Of a stretch of DNA of 52,819 nt, positions 45,321 to 52,819 are shown piece by piece. The position numbers were made by a program, and so were the translations under genes. The notes under the pieces are model-generated. The model did not search any database, had not been told where the DNA came from, and saw only the letters and a list, made by a program, of their open reading frames with translations. Numbering within the stretch: position 1 is the first letter of the stretch; each line of letters opens with the position of its first letter. The stretch is from Bacteroidales bacterium (lineage in GTDB: Bacteria > Bacteroidota > Bacteroidia > Bacteroidales > UBA3663). The stretch covers positions 1 through 52,819 of the forward strand of contig JAFYZW010000137.1 of NCBI GenBank assembly GCA_017548545.1. The letters are read 5' to 3'.

Positions 45321-47096
45321 ATGAAAGCGCTATCTTTAGGCATATCAGCCCTTTTTGCGGCAACTGTGCTATTGTCCTGCGCTAGCAGACCCAAAGAGGC
45401 TGACATTGTGGTTCTTTACACTACCGATGTGCACGGAGCCTATCTCCATTACGACATCCGTAACAATATGCCTGCCGTAACCTCGATGGCCAACGTCAGT
45501 ACATATGTCAAGCAGCAACGTGAAGAACACCCCGATGCCGTACTCCTTTTTGATACAGGTGACTGCCTGCAAGGTCAACCCTCCATGTATTACTACAATT
45601 ATGTAGACACCCTATCTCCGCACCTCGTTCCCCTTGCTTACAACTATGTAGGATATGACGCTGTCGGTCTTGGCAACCACGATGTCGAGACAGGTGAAAA
45701 GGTATATCATGACCGCGTGTCTCCCCAATTCCGCAAGCGTTGGCTTTGCGCCAATGCCATCGACGAACGTACCGGAGAACCCATGTTCACTCCCTATCGC
45801 GTTTTCACACGCTCGGGCATCAAGGTGGCTGTACTGGGCATGATAACTCCAAACATCGCCGCTTGGCTTCCCAAGAAGCTTTGGCCACACCTTGAATTCC
45901 AGGATATGGTGGAATGTGCCGAATACTGGATACCCATCATCCAACAGAAGGAGCAACCCGACGTGCTGATCGGACTCTTCCATTCTGGCACCGACTACCA
46001 TGTCGATGGCAATGATCTCGACACCAAGAAGAACGAAAACGGTTCCATTCCTGCTGCCACCAAGGTCCCTGGGTTCGACCTTATCCTCTGTGGACATGAC
46101 CATCAGGGCAATATGCTTACCATCACCAATGTCAATGGCGATTCCGTCAAAGTACTTGATGCTCAAACGGCAGCCGCCAAAGTGGGGCGTGCAGTGATAC
46201 ATCTTGCCTTCGACAAGCAAACTAACCAATACAAAAAACAGATTGAGACCGAACTGATTGACATGACAGAATATAAACCTGACGAAGACTACTGCAAGAC
46301 GTTCCAATATGCTGTCAACGAGGTCAATCATTATGTCGATGCACCTATCGGATACCTCACTGAAACGCTTTACGGTGAACCTTCGCTCTATGGACCATCC
46401 AAGTTCATGGACCTCATCCACAATGTGCAGCTCGAAGCAACAGGTGCCGATGTCAGCTTTGCCGCTGTTCTTGCTGCCCATGACTCCGTGCCTGTCGGCC
46501 CTATTACCATGAGACAACTCTTCACCCTCTATCGCTACGAGAATACACTCGTCACAGTCAATATGACCGGTGAGGAGATCGAGAAATATCTCAACTACGG
46601 CTTCAGCAAGCAGTACAACGGCATGAAGGATGAGAACGACCACCTGTTGGCATTCATGTTCGATGAAAACGGCAATGTTGAGTACAACGTCTATGGCCCG
46701 AGATTCCTCACGCCCACCTATAACTTCACGAGTGCTGCAGGCATCAAGTACAAAATAAACCTTGACAAGCCGCGCGGCAATCAACTCCAGATTATTAGTA
46801 TGAGCGATGGCTCGAAGTTCGACAGGGCAAAAACCTACAAGGTGGCTCTTAACAGCTACCAGGCTAACGGCGGCGGCAATTTTGTGCCCGAAGGACTTGG
46901 CTGGACCAAGCAGGATTTCGAGTCTCATGTCATCGAGTGGTCAGACAAAGATGTTCGTCAATATGTTGCCGACTACATTCAGAAGCATGATACCATCGTT
47001 CCAAGTCTCCGCGGAGATTGGACTGTTGTGCCCGAGAATTGGTTCAAGAAAGGCATCCAGACGGATATGAAGTTCATCAGTCCCAACCAGCGATAA
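45321..47096 (+). CDS. 5'-nucleotidase/UshA-like metallophosphatase lipoprotein
   Basis: A 591-residue lipoprotein (lipobox LLSC at about residue 20). It has an N-terminal calcineurin-like domain with the binuclear metal motifs TTDVHGAY, FDTGDCLQGQP, GLGNHDVETG, GLFHSG and CGHDHQG. A C-terminal 5'-nucleotidase domain follows (GPSKFMDLIHNVQLEATGAD, LYRYENTLVTVNMTGEEI). It should hydrolyse nucleotides or 2',3'-cyclic nucleotides in the periplasm or at the surface to release nucleosides. Salvage kinases of the type at 3364-4699 could use such products. Its stop codon overlaps the next start by 1 nt (TAATG), so the ABC ATPase is translationally coupled. Confidence 0.92.
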   Translation: MKALSLGISALFAATVLLSCASRPKEADIVVLYTTDVHGAYLHYDIRNNMPAVTSMANVSTYVKQQREEHPDAVLLFDTGDCLQGQPSMYYYNYVDTLSPHLVPLAYNYVGYDAVGLGNHDVETGEKVYHDRVSPQFRKRWLCANAIDERTGEPMFTPYRVFTRSGIKVAVLGMITPNIAAWLPKKLWPHLEFQDMVECAEYWIPIIQQKEQPDVLIGLFHSGTDYHVDGNDLDTKKNENGSIPAATKVPGFDLILCGHDHQGNMLTITNVNGDSVKVLDAQTAAAKVGRAVIHLAFDKQTNQYKKQIETELIDMTEYKPDEDYCKTFQYAVNEVNHYVDAPIGYLTETLYGEPSLYGPSKFMDLIHNVQLEATGADVSFAAVLAAHDSVPVGPITMRQLFTLYRYENTLVTVNMTGEEIEKYLNYGFSKQYNGMKDENDHLLAFMFDENGNVEYNVYGPRFLTPTYNFTSAAGIKYKINLDKPRGNQLQIISMSDGSKFDRAKTYKVALNSYQANGGGNFVPEGLGWTKQDFESHVIEWSDKDVRQYVADYIQKHDTIVPSLRGDWTVVPENWFKKGIQTDMKFISPNQR

Positions 47097-47749
47097 TGCT
47101 GAAACTACATCAACTCAATATAGGATACAATAATTCCGCACCTGTCGTCTCGTCGATAGATGCGGAATTGTCTGATGGGTGCTTCTGCTGTCTGTTGGGC
47201 CGCAATGGCACGGGCAAGAGTACCTTGCTTCGTACTATAGCCGGTCTCCAGCCCCCCCTCGCCGGAACCATCGAGCGCCCCGAAAGCATCGGCATCGTAC
47301 TAACCCTTGTACCCAACCTACTCAACACCCGCGTTCGCGAAATGGTGGCCTATGGCCGCCTCGCACATACGGGAATTTGGGGCAGGCTGAATGACGAAGA
47401 CTTTGCCATTGCCGACGAGGCCATACGGATGGTTGGAATCCAAGATATCGCCCACCGACTGCTCAGTACACTAAGCGATGGAGAAAAGCAGAAGACTATG
47501 ATTGCACGCTCCATCGCGCAACAGTCTCCCCTCCTCTTGCTCGACGAACCATCTGCCTTCCTCGACTATCCCAGCCGCCGCGAGATGATGCGGTTGCTCA
47601 AAGGCCTTGCACACGTTCACAGAAAAACAATCCTGCTCAGTACCCACGACGTAGAGCTGGCAACACAAAGCGCCGACATCCTTTGGATCATTAACGATAA
47701 TACAATGTACAAAAAAACTCCCCAGGACTTTCGACCTGAGGAGTTATGA
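47096..47749 (+). CDS. ABC transporter ATP-binding protein (FecE/BtuD-like), no permease nearby
   Basis: A 217-residue ATPase with Walker A GRNGTGKST, Q-loop region around SIGIVLTLVPN, signature LSDGEKQ (a variant of LSGGQ), Walker B LLLLDEPS and a switch His in STHDVELA. It is shorter than typical FecE/BtuD proteins (about 250-260) because it ends soon after the switch region. The start at 47096 overlaps the preceding stop codon; the open frame reaches 47018 inside the nucleotidase gene. No permease or binding-protein gene is next to it, so its partner is unknown. Its last codons hold the terminator of the convergent fabD gene. Confidence 0.88.
   Translation: MLKLHQLNIGYNNSAPVVSSIDAELSDGCFCCLLGRNGTGKSTLLRTIAGLQPPLAGTIERPESIGIVLTLVPNLLNTRVREMVAYGRLAHTGIWGRLNDEDFAIADEAIRMVGIQDIAHRLLSTLSDGEKQKTMIARSIAQQSPLLLLDEPSAFLDYPSRREMMRLLKGLAHVHRKTILLSTHDVELATQSADILWIINDNTMYKKTPQDFRPEEL
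47711..47745 (-). terminator. fabD terminator embedded in the ABC ATPase coding sequence
   Basis: On the minus strand AACTCCTCAGG and CCTGGGGAGTT form an 11-bp stem (one U-G pair) with an 8-nt loop, followed directly by TTTTTTT. It starts 7 bp after the fabD stop at 47752 and lies wholly inside the 3' end of the convergent gene. Confidence 0.85.
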
Positions 47750-47751
47750 AG

Positions 47752-48660
47752 TTAAGCTTCAGCCACCATATCGGGCGTTGCCGACGAGACAGCCACTTCC
47801 TTGTTAATCTTCGAACAAAGACCTTGCAGTACCTTGCCAGGTCCACACTCGATGAACTCTGTAGCTCCTGCAGCAACCATTGCCTCCACCGACTTGGTCC
47901 AACGCACGGGACTGGTTAACTGTTTCACGAGATTCTGCTTGATCTCTACAGCGTCCGTATGAGCCATTGCATCGACATTCTGATAGATGGGACATTTTGG
48001 AGTGTTGAACGTGGTCGATTCGATGGCCTCGGCAAGTTCGGCGCGTGCCGGCTCCATGAGGGGCGAATGGAAGGCACCTCCCACCTTAAGCTGTGCTACA
48101 CGCTTCACGCCCATCTCCATCAGCTTGGCCCCAGCAGCTTCCACAGCCTCCACAGCACCAGAAATGATAACCTGACCAGGGCAATTGAAGTTGGCTGCGA
48201 CCACAGCGCCATCAATCGAAGCACAAACCTCCTCGATCTGTTCATCACTCACTACAACATTGCGCTGCAAGACGGCAGCCATCGTGCCAGGCACCTTCTC
48301 ACAACACTTCTGCATTGCCTGTGCACGCTTGCTTACCAGCTTCAGACCATCTTCGAAAGAAAGAGCTCCCGAAGCAACCAAAGCCGAGAATTCCCCCAGC
48401 GAATGACCTGCAACCATATCCGGCTTGATGCCACTTACAATAGCGGGGATCACCGAGCAGAGGAAGACCGCAGGTTGTGTTACCTTGGTCTGCACGAGGT
48501 CCTCAGGTGTACCATTGAACATCAAATCAGTGATGCGGAAACCCAATATATCATTGGCCTGTTCAAAGAGCTGACGGGCCTGTTCATTCTCCTCATAAAG
48601 GTTCTTACCCATGCCTACAAATTGAGATCCCTGTCCAGGGAAAACGTATGCTTTTGCCAT
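47752..48660 (-). CDS. fabD: Malonyl-CoA:ACP transacylase
   Basis: A 302-residue enzyme that loads malonate onto acyl carrier protein at the start of fatty acid elongation. The N-terminus YVFPGQGSQFVGMGK and the nucleophile elbow GHSLGEFSAL (Ser87) are characteristic. GGAFHSPLME holds the catalytic His, and NVDAMAHTD and the Gly-Pro region ECGPGKVLQGL follow. It is monocistronic here: its own promoter lies at 48703-48733 and its terminator inside the convergent ABC gene, 2 bp separating the two stop codons. Confidence 0.95.
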   Translation of the reverse strand: MAKAYVFPGQGSQFVGMGKNLYEENEQARQLFEQANDILGFRITDLMFNGTPEDLVQTKVTQPAVFLCSVIPAIVSGIKPDMVAGHSLGEFSALVASGALSFEDGLKLVSKRAQAMQKCCEKVPGTMAAVLQRNVVVSDEQIEEVCASIDGAVVAANFNCPGQVIISGAVEAVEAAGAKLMEMGVKRVAQLKVGGAFHSPLMEPARAELAEAIESTTFNTPKCPIYQNVDAMAHTDAVEIKQNLVKQLTSPVRWTKSVEAMVAAGATEFIECGPGKVLQGLCSKINKEVAVSSATPDMVAEA

Positions 48661-48702
48661 TTTCTTGATTATTAAAAAGTAGTTATAAAAGTAAAATCAG
48701 TG

Positions 48703-48733
48703 CAAAGATAATGCTTTTCCCCGAAATGGCAAA
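48703..48733 (-). promoter_or_regulatory. Promoter of fabD
   Basis: On the minus strand TTTG (48733-48730) and TATCTTTG (48710-48703) are 19 bp apart. The -7 box is 43 bp upstream of the start. It is divergent from the galM promoter in the same 272-bp gap. Confidence 0.78.
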
Positions 48734-48852
48734 ATCCCTCTAATTCTTTCGACAACAATTTGCTCAAAACCTCGGATTTGTAAGAAAATACGAATGTCTA
48801 ACTGTCAAAAATTCATCAATACACACCTTTGCAGCAAAAATTACGCGCGAAG

Positions 48853-48884
48853 TTTGTACATTTAAAATAAAAGCATTATCTTTG
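48853..48884 (+). promoter_or_regulatory. Promoter of the galM cluster
   Basis: TTTG (48853-48856) and TATCTTTG (48877-48884) are 20 bp apart, a full consensus match. The leader to the ATG at 48933 is about 42 nt. Confidence 0.83.
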
Positions 48885-48932
48885 CACCGCTAAAAAAGGT
48901 CCATTCACAGTACTCTTAATATAATAATCATC

Positions 48933-50006
48933 ATGATAACTACAAAAGCAGGCCTCGATCCTGAGCGCTTCGTGTCAGTCGTTGACGGCAAGAAGACTGC
49001 CCTTTATGTACTCAAAAACAACAAGGGCGCAGAAATGTGTGTATGTAACTACGGTGGTACCATCGTTTCACTGATGATGCCCGACCGTCAAGGCGAATTT
49101 GCCGACGTCATTTTGGGCATGGATAGCATCGACGGTCTTGTAAATGGTCCTGAGCCCACATTGGGCGCTGCCATCGGACGATATGGCAATCGTATCTCTG
49201 GTGCCAAGTTTACCCTCGGTGGAGTAGAATATCAGCTCGCTTTCAACGATGGCCCCAACAGCTTGCATGGCGGTCCCAAGGGCTTCCACAAGGTCGTGTG
49301 GGACGCTGAGCAAATCAACGATGAAACTCTTGTGCTCCGCTATACCAGCGTCGATGGTGAAGAAGGCTTCCCTGGCACCCTCAAGGTAGAGATGTGCTAC
49401 AAGCTCACCGATGACAACGAGGTGCGTCTCGACTATAAGGCTACCACCGATAAACTGACACTCTGCAACCTCACCAACCACACCTATTTCAACCTCGCTG
49501 GTATCCAGAAGGTGACACCAACCGTCGAGGGACAGATGCTTACCGTCAATGCCGATCGCTACCTGCCTATCGATAAGGTCAGCATCCCATTTGGTGAAAA
49601 GGCTCCCGTCGAGGGCACACCCTTCGACTTCCGTACTCCCCACCTCGTTGGCGAGCGCATCAATGCCGATGACGAGCAGATTCGCAATGGTTCTGGTTAC
49701 GACCACTCGTTCGCCATCAATCAAGACAAGCCTGGCGAACTTTGTCTCGCTACAGTCTTTGAGGATCTTCAGTCTGGCCGCGTAATGAAGACCTACACCA
49801 CCGAACCAGGTATACAGGTATATACCGGCAACTTCCTCACTGGCTTCGAAGGCAAGCATGGTTGCGCATTCCCACGCCGTTCGGGCATCTGCTTCGAGTC
49901 GCAGCACCATCCCGACTCCCCCAATAAGCCACAATTCGAGCAGGCAACTTTGGCCCCTGGTGAGGTTTATCACCAGCTCACCATCTACGCCTTCTCAACG
50001 AAGTAA
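48933..50006 (+). CDS. galM: Aldose 1-epimerase (mutarotase)
   Basis: A 357-residue cytoplasmic enzyme without signal peptide that interconverts alpha and beta anomers of galactose or glucose and so feeds alpha-galactose to galactokinase. Conserved elements are AAIGRYGNRISGAKF, GPNSLHGGPKGFHKVVW, the catalytic His in NLTNHTYFNLAG, GSGYDHSF and the Glu in TTEPGIQVYTGNFL. It is first in a cluster with a 40-residue ORF and galK. In related genomes a sugar permease often lies between galM and galK; none is here. Confidence 0.93.
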   Translation: MITTKAGLDPERFVSVVDGKKTALYVLKNNKGAEMCVCNYGGTIVSLMMPDRQGEFADVILGMDSIDGLVNGPEPTLGAAIGRYGNRISGAKFTLGGVEYQLAFNDGPNSLHGGPKGFHKVVWDAEQINDETLVLRYTSVDGEEGFPGTLKVEMCYKLTDDNEVRLDYKATTDKLTLCNLTNHTYFNLAGIQKVTPTVEGQMLTVNADRYLPIDKVSIPFGEKAPVEGTPFDFRTPHLVGERINADDEQIRNGSGYDHSFAINQDKPGELCLATVFEDLQSGRVMKTYTTEPGIQVYTGNFLTGFEGKHGCAFPRRSGICFESQHHPDSPNKPQFEQATLAPGEVYHQLTIYAFSTK

Positions 50007-50037
50007 AATATCAACAAACAATAATTAATTAACTAAA

Positions 50038-50160
50038 ATGGCAAAATCTGAAAAGAAGCGCAGGAAGATCTTCGGCTTCCACACACCTTTCAACAAGGCA
50101 ACCAAGGAGCAGAAGGCCAATGCCGCCAATATGGCTGCATATCTTGCAAAGAAGGACTAA
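50038..50160 (+). CDS. 40-residue basic protein between galM and galK
   Basis: A short ORF from ATG at 50038 to TAA at 50160, sequence starting MAKSEKKRRKIFGFHTPFNK and ending AANMAAYLAKKD. The N-terminal third is very basic (KKRRK) and the C-terminal half is an Ala-rich helix with Lys and Glu. It begins 31 bp after galM and is followed by a clear terminator, as expected for a real expressed gene. Codon use resembles neighbouring genes. I recognise no family. Nucleic-acid or ribosome binding would fit the charge but is only a guess. Confidence 0.6.
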   Translation: MAKSEKKRRKIFGFHTPFNKATKEQKANAANMAAYLAKKD

Positions 50161-50172
50161 ACTCCGACTAAG

Positions 50173-50197
50173 GGGCACACTCATTGTGTGCCCTTTT
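50173..50197 (+). terminator. Terminator between the 40-residue ORF and galK
   Basis: GGGCACAC (50173-50180) and GTGTGCCC (50186-50193) form a perfect 8-bp stem with a TCATT loop, followed by TTTT. It would end or attenuate galM transcripts before galK. No good promoter for galK was seen in the 50 bp that follow, so partial readthrough is likely. Confidence 0.78.
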
Positions 50198-50247
50198 CCA
50201 CATCCATAAAAACCTCTTTTTTGTTCCATTTAAAACATTTTAATATC

Positions 50248-51408
50248 ATGGACAGTCAAACTATTCTCGAGAAATTCACCAAGCATCTTGGAGGCAATGC
50301 AACAGCAATTTACGCTTCTCCAGGCCGTATCAACCTTATCGGTGAGCACACTGACTACAATGGTGGCTTCGTATTTCCAGGTGCCGTTGAGCAAGGCATG
50401 ATCTGTGCATTCCGCCCCAATGGAACCCGCGTCATCCGCGCCTACAGTGCTGACCTCAAGGACTATGACGAGTTCTCTATCGACGATCCCGCAGGTCCTC
50501 ACGCCAGCCACTTCCGCTATGTCTTCGGCGTAGCTCGCGAGATGATGAAGCGTGGCGTTGATGTGCAGGGCTTCGATACCGCCTTTGCAGGCGATGTACC
50601 TCTTGGTGCCGGCATGTCGTCGAGCGCAGCCCTTGAGAGCACTTTCGCATTTGCTATCAACGATCAGTTTGGTGACAACAAAATCGAGAAGATGGAGCTT
50701 GCCAAGGTTGGTCAAGCTACCGAACACAACTATATCGGTGTGAACTGCGGCATTATGGACCAGTTCGCCTCCGTCTTTGGCAAGAAGGGCCACCTCATGC
50801 GTCTCGACTGCCGCAGCGGTGAGTTCCAGTACTTCCCCTGGAATCCCAAGGAGTATCGTCTTGTCCTCATCAACAGCCGCGTGAAGCACGAACTCGTAGG
50901 CAGCCCTTACAACGACCGCCGTCGCAGCTGCGAGAACGTTGTTGCTGCCATAAACGCCAAGTTCCCCGACTTGAAGGCCGAGACCCTGCGCGACTGCACA
51001 TGGGATCACCTGGAGGCCGTTAAGGATACCTGCGACCCCGTTGACATCAAGCGTGCCAAGTTCGTCCTCGGCGAAGTCGATCGCGTGTTGGCAGTTTCCG
51101 ATGCCCTGGAGCGTGGCGACTACGAGACCGTCGGCCAGAAGATGTACGAGACCCACTATGGACTCTCTCGTGACTATGAGGTAAGCTGCGAAGAACTCGA
51201 TTTCCTCAACGATGTTGCCTTCGACTGCGGTGTGACTGGCTCACGTATCATGGGTGGCGGCTTTGGTGGTTGCACCATCAACCTTGTACGCAACAACCTC
51301 TATGAACTCTTCACCACCACTGTTGTGAAGCGCTTCGCTGAGAAATATGGCAAGAAGCCCGTTGTCATCCCCGTAGTTATCGGTGATGGCTCACGCCGTC
51401 TCGCATGA
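50248..51408 (+). CDS. galK: Galactokinase
   Basis: A 386-residue GHMP kinase that makes galactose-1-phosphate, the first committed step of the Leloir pathway. The galactokinase signature GRINLIGEHTDYNGG, the GHMP ATP-binding motif PLGAGMSSSAALE and the C-terminal GSRIMGGGFGGCTINLV are all present. The start at 50248 (MDSQTILEKF) gives the family N-terminus; the open frame begins at 50188 inside the terminator. It ends in an ATGA overlap with truA. galT and galE are not in the window. Galactose released from RG-I side chains is a plausible source of substrate. Confidence 0.95.
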   Translation: MDSQTILEKFTKHLGGNATAIYASPGRINLIGEHTDYNGGFVFPGAVEQGMICAFRPNGTRVIRAYSADLKDYDEFSIDDPAGPHASHFRYVFGVAREMMKRGVDVQGFDTAFAGDVPLGAGMSSSAALESTFAFAINDQFGDNKIEKMELAKVGQATEHNYIGVNCGIMDQFASVFGKKGHLMRLDCRSGEFQYFPWNPKEYRLVLINSRVKHELVGSPYNDRRRSCENVVAAINAKFPDLKAETLRDCTWDHLEAVKDTCDPVDIKRAKFVLGEVDRVLAVSDALERGDYETVGQKMYETHYGLSRDYEVSCEELDFLNDVAFDCGVTGSRIMGGGFGGCTINLVRNNLYELFTTTVVKRFAEKYGKKPVVIPVVIGDGSRRLA

Positions 51409-52148
51409 GATATTTCGTTTATCTGCAATACGATGGCACCTCATACCATGGATGGCAGACGCAGCCCAACTGTGTGACCGTCCAGGAGACCATCGAACAA
51501 AAGCTCTCGCTGCTCTTGCGGCGAGAGCTCTTTATCGTAGGTGCCGGACGCACCGACACGGGGGTTCATGCCCGTCTGATGGTGGCACATTTCGACGTTG
51601 ACTTCGAGGTGGATTGTGAGCAACTCATCTTCAAGCTCAATGGGCTCCTACCACCCGACATCGCCATCCTTCGCATTGTACCTGTCACTCCAGAGGCTCA
51701 CGCTCGTTTCAGTGCCCTCAGCCGCACCTATCGATACTACATCACCACGCGCAAGTCGCCCTTCGACCATCTTTATACGATGCGCACTTATCGAACGCTC
51801 GACGTCGATCTGATGAACGAAGCCGCTGCACGACTCTTCGACTATATCGACTTCACTTCGTTCGCCAAGCTCCATACCGATGTCAAGACCAACAACTGTC
51901 GCATCATGCAAGCCCATTGGAACAAGACTGCCGACGGCTTCGTCTTCTGCATCAAGGCCGACCGTTTCTTACGCAACATGGTCCGTGCCATTGTAGGCAC
52001 ACTCATCGATGTGGGCTGTGGCCGCCTATCGGTGGTTCAGTTCTGCGAAACTATCGAAAAGAAGGATCGCTGCTCGGCTGGAGACAGCGTTCCCGCCTCC
52101 GGCCTCTTCCTCGAAGATGTTGAGTATCCTCAGGACATCTTCCTCTGA
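51405..52148 (+). CDS. truA: tRNA pseudouridine(38-40) synthase TruA
   Basis: A 247-residue enzyme that isomerises uridines 38-40 in the tRNA anticodon arm. The N-terminus YFVYLQYDGTSYHGWQTQPN and the catalytic-Asp motif GAGRTDTGVHA (Asp51) are diagnostic. LSRTYRYYITTRKSP and FLRNMVRAIVGTLIDVG follow. It overlaps galK by 4 nt (ATGA), so translation is coupled to the galactose gene even though the functions are unrelated. Confidence 0.95.
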   Translation: MRYFVYLQYDGTSYHGWQTQPNCVTVQETIEQKLSLLLRRELFIVGAGRTDTGVHARLMVAHFDVDFEVDCEQLIFKLNGLLPPDIAILRIVPVTPEAHARFSALSRTYRYYITTRKSPFDHLYTMRTYRTLDVDLMNEAAARLFDYIDFTSFAKLHTDVKTNNCRIMQAHWNKTADGFVFCIKADRFLRNMVRAIVGTLIDVGCGRLSVVQFCETIEKKDRCSAGDSVPASGLFLEDVEYPQDIFL

Positions 52149-52162
52149 CACACTTCTCTTAA

Positions 52163-52189
52163 TTCTCTGAATACTCCGAATACTCCGAT
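52163..52189 (+). repeat. Three-copy 9-bp repeat (TACTCCGAA) before the GH28 gene
   Basis: TTCTCTGAA, TACTCCGAA and TACTCCGAT run without gap to one base before the ATG at 52191. The unit matches the array at 19764-19880 (consensus TATTCCGAG) at 7 of 9 positions. It fills most of the 42-bp gap after truA. No promoter is visible there. Confidence 0.65.
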
Positions 52190-52190
52190 A

Positions 52191-52819
52191 ATGCCATCTT
52201 CTCCACCCATGACACACCACACACTCCCCCTCCTTGCTCTTCTGACACTCACATTCTTTAGCACATCCCATTCCTCGGCCCAAGTCACCGAACAGATTCC
52301 CACAGCCGATGCTGTAGGAGCAAAGGTGTGTCCTCCCGACATCGCCCCTATCGGAGCCACCTTCGAAGGCATGCCGCAGCTACAGCGCCCCGTGTTTCCC
52401 GAACGATCACTTAGCATCCGAAAGACCAAGGGCAACATACAAAAGGCCATCGACCAATTGGCCATACGTGGAGGTGGACACGTCATCGTTCCTGCCGGCG
52501 AATGGAAATCGGGGCGCATCACAATGCGCGATAATATAGATCTGCATCTCGAAGCTGGAGCCAGTATCCGCTTCTCCGATCGTGTCGAGGACTATCAACC
52601 TGCCGTCTTCACACGCAATGAAGGAGTTGAACTTTATTCACTTGGCGCGCTGATCTATGCCCAAGGGGCCCGTGACATCGCCGTGACCGGTGCAGGATTC
52701 GATGCCGATGGCAAGCCCCTATCCCGGCTCATCGGTCCAGGTAAGGAGAACGATATTTACACACGTCGCATGGATGGTCTTGTCGTGGAGGATTTCATCA
52801 ACTTGAATAGTCCTGTCGA
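52191..52819 (+). CDS. Glycoside hydrolase family 28 (polygalacturonase-like), 5' part only
   Basis: The frame runs from ATG at 52191 to the window edge (about 209 codons). A signal peptide is seen from the internal Met7 (MTHHTLPLLALLTLTFF, cleavage near SSAQ), so ATG at 52209 is an alternative start. The region GNIQKAIDQLAIRGGGHVIV, then PAGEWKSGRITM and DLHLEAGASI, is the N-terminal rung set of GH28 beta-helices; ALIYAQGARDIAVTGAGFD follows. The catalytic Asp residues lie beyond the window. GH28 enzymes hydrolyse galacturonate linkages in homogalacturonan or rhamnogalacturonan, matching the PL11 locus at 12880-30146. The length and C-terminus are unknown. Confidence 0.82.
   Translation, partial: MPSSPPMTHHTLPLLALLTLTFFSTSHSSAQVTEQIPTADAVGAKVCPPDIAPIGATFEGMPQLQRPVFPERSLSIRKTKGNIQKAIDQLAIRGGGHVIVPAGEWKSGRITMRDNIDLHLEAGASIRFSDRVEDYQPAVFTRNEGVELYSLGALIYAQGARDIAVTGAGFDADGKPLSRLIGPGKENDIYTRRMDGLVVEDFINLNSPV

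Noticed and set aside
45612..46928. 438-residue minus-strand open frame
   Set aside because: Antisense to the 5'-nucleotidase gene, whose metal-binding motifs are all in the plus frame.
49068..49973. 301-residue minus-strand open frame
   Set aside because: Antisense to galM, which carries all mutarotase motifs.

Overview
The window looks like a chromosome segment from a Bacteroidales bacterium, most likely Prevotellaceae. The evidence is three SusC/SusD pairs, type IX secretion genes (porU, porV) with secreted proteins that carry type IX C-terminal signals, a KorAB 2-oxoacid oxidoreductase, and promoters of the Bacteroidetes form TTTG-N19/20-TAnnTTTG, found in front of most transcription units. 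No tRNA, rRNA, integrase, transposase or CRISPR array was seen.

Layout. 1-3156 (minus): two periplasmic parvulin-type prolyl isomerases, the second cut by the window edge. 3364-4699 (plus): two tandem deoxynucleoside kinases. 5005-12484 (plus): a SusC/SusD operon with a DUF4957/DUF5123-like lipoprotein and a small helical YkvA-like protein. 12520-12880: nine 41-bp palindromic tandem repeats between convergent operons. 12880-30146 (minus): a six-gene polysaccharide utilisation locus of about 17 kb, in transcription order SusC, SusD, short SusC, SusD, a type IX-secreted 705-residue protein and a 1535-residue rhamnogalacturonan lyase (PL11). 30469-33373 (minus): korB and korA. 33549-34981 (minus): aroK and a lipoprotein metallo-hydrolase. 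35197-36685 (plus): RNase H and an FAH-family hydrolase. 36999-42922 (plus): porU, porV, nrnA. 42977-47749 (plus): DUF4827-like lipoprotein, glmM, 5'-nucleotidase lipoprotein, an ABC ATPase without permease. 47752-48660 (minus): fabD. 48933-52148 (plus): galM, a 40-residue basic protein, galK, truA. 52191-52819 (plus): start of a GH28 polygalacturonase-like gene.

How the genes fit together. The PL11 lyase, the GH28 enzyme, the three SusCD importers and galM/galK fit growth on pectin, especially the rhamnogalacturonan I backbone and its galactose side chains. The lyase and the 705-residue protein have ordinary signal peptides plus type IX-like C-termini, so the PorU/PorV machinery encoded 20-25 kb away would plausibly put them on the cell surface. 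No hybrid two-component regulator or ECF sigma/anti-sigma pair lies in the window, so the locus regulators must be elsewhere.

The least explained material is non-coding: a 41-bp array of terminator-like hairpins, a 13-copy 9-bp array after a susD stop codon with a three-copy relative before the GH28 gene, and further short-period arrays of unrelated sequence at other gene junctions. Among proteins, the PL11 lyase fused to autotransporter-type beta-strand repeats, the 705-residue surface protein, the YkvA-like protein with 13-residue repeats and the 40-residue protein inside the galactose cluster deserve a second look.
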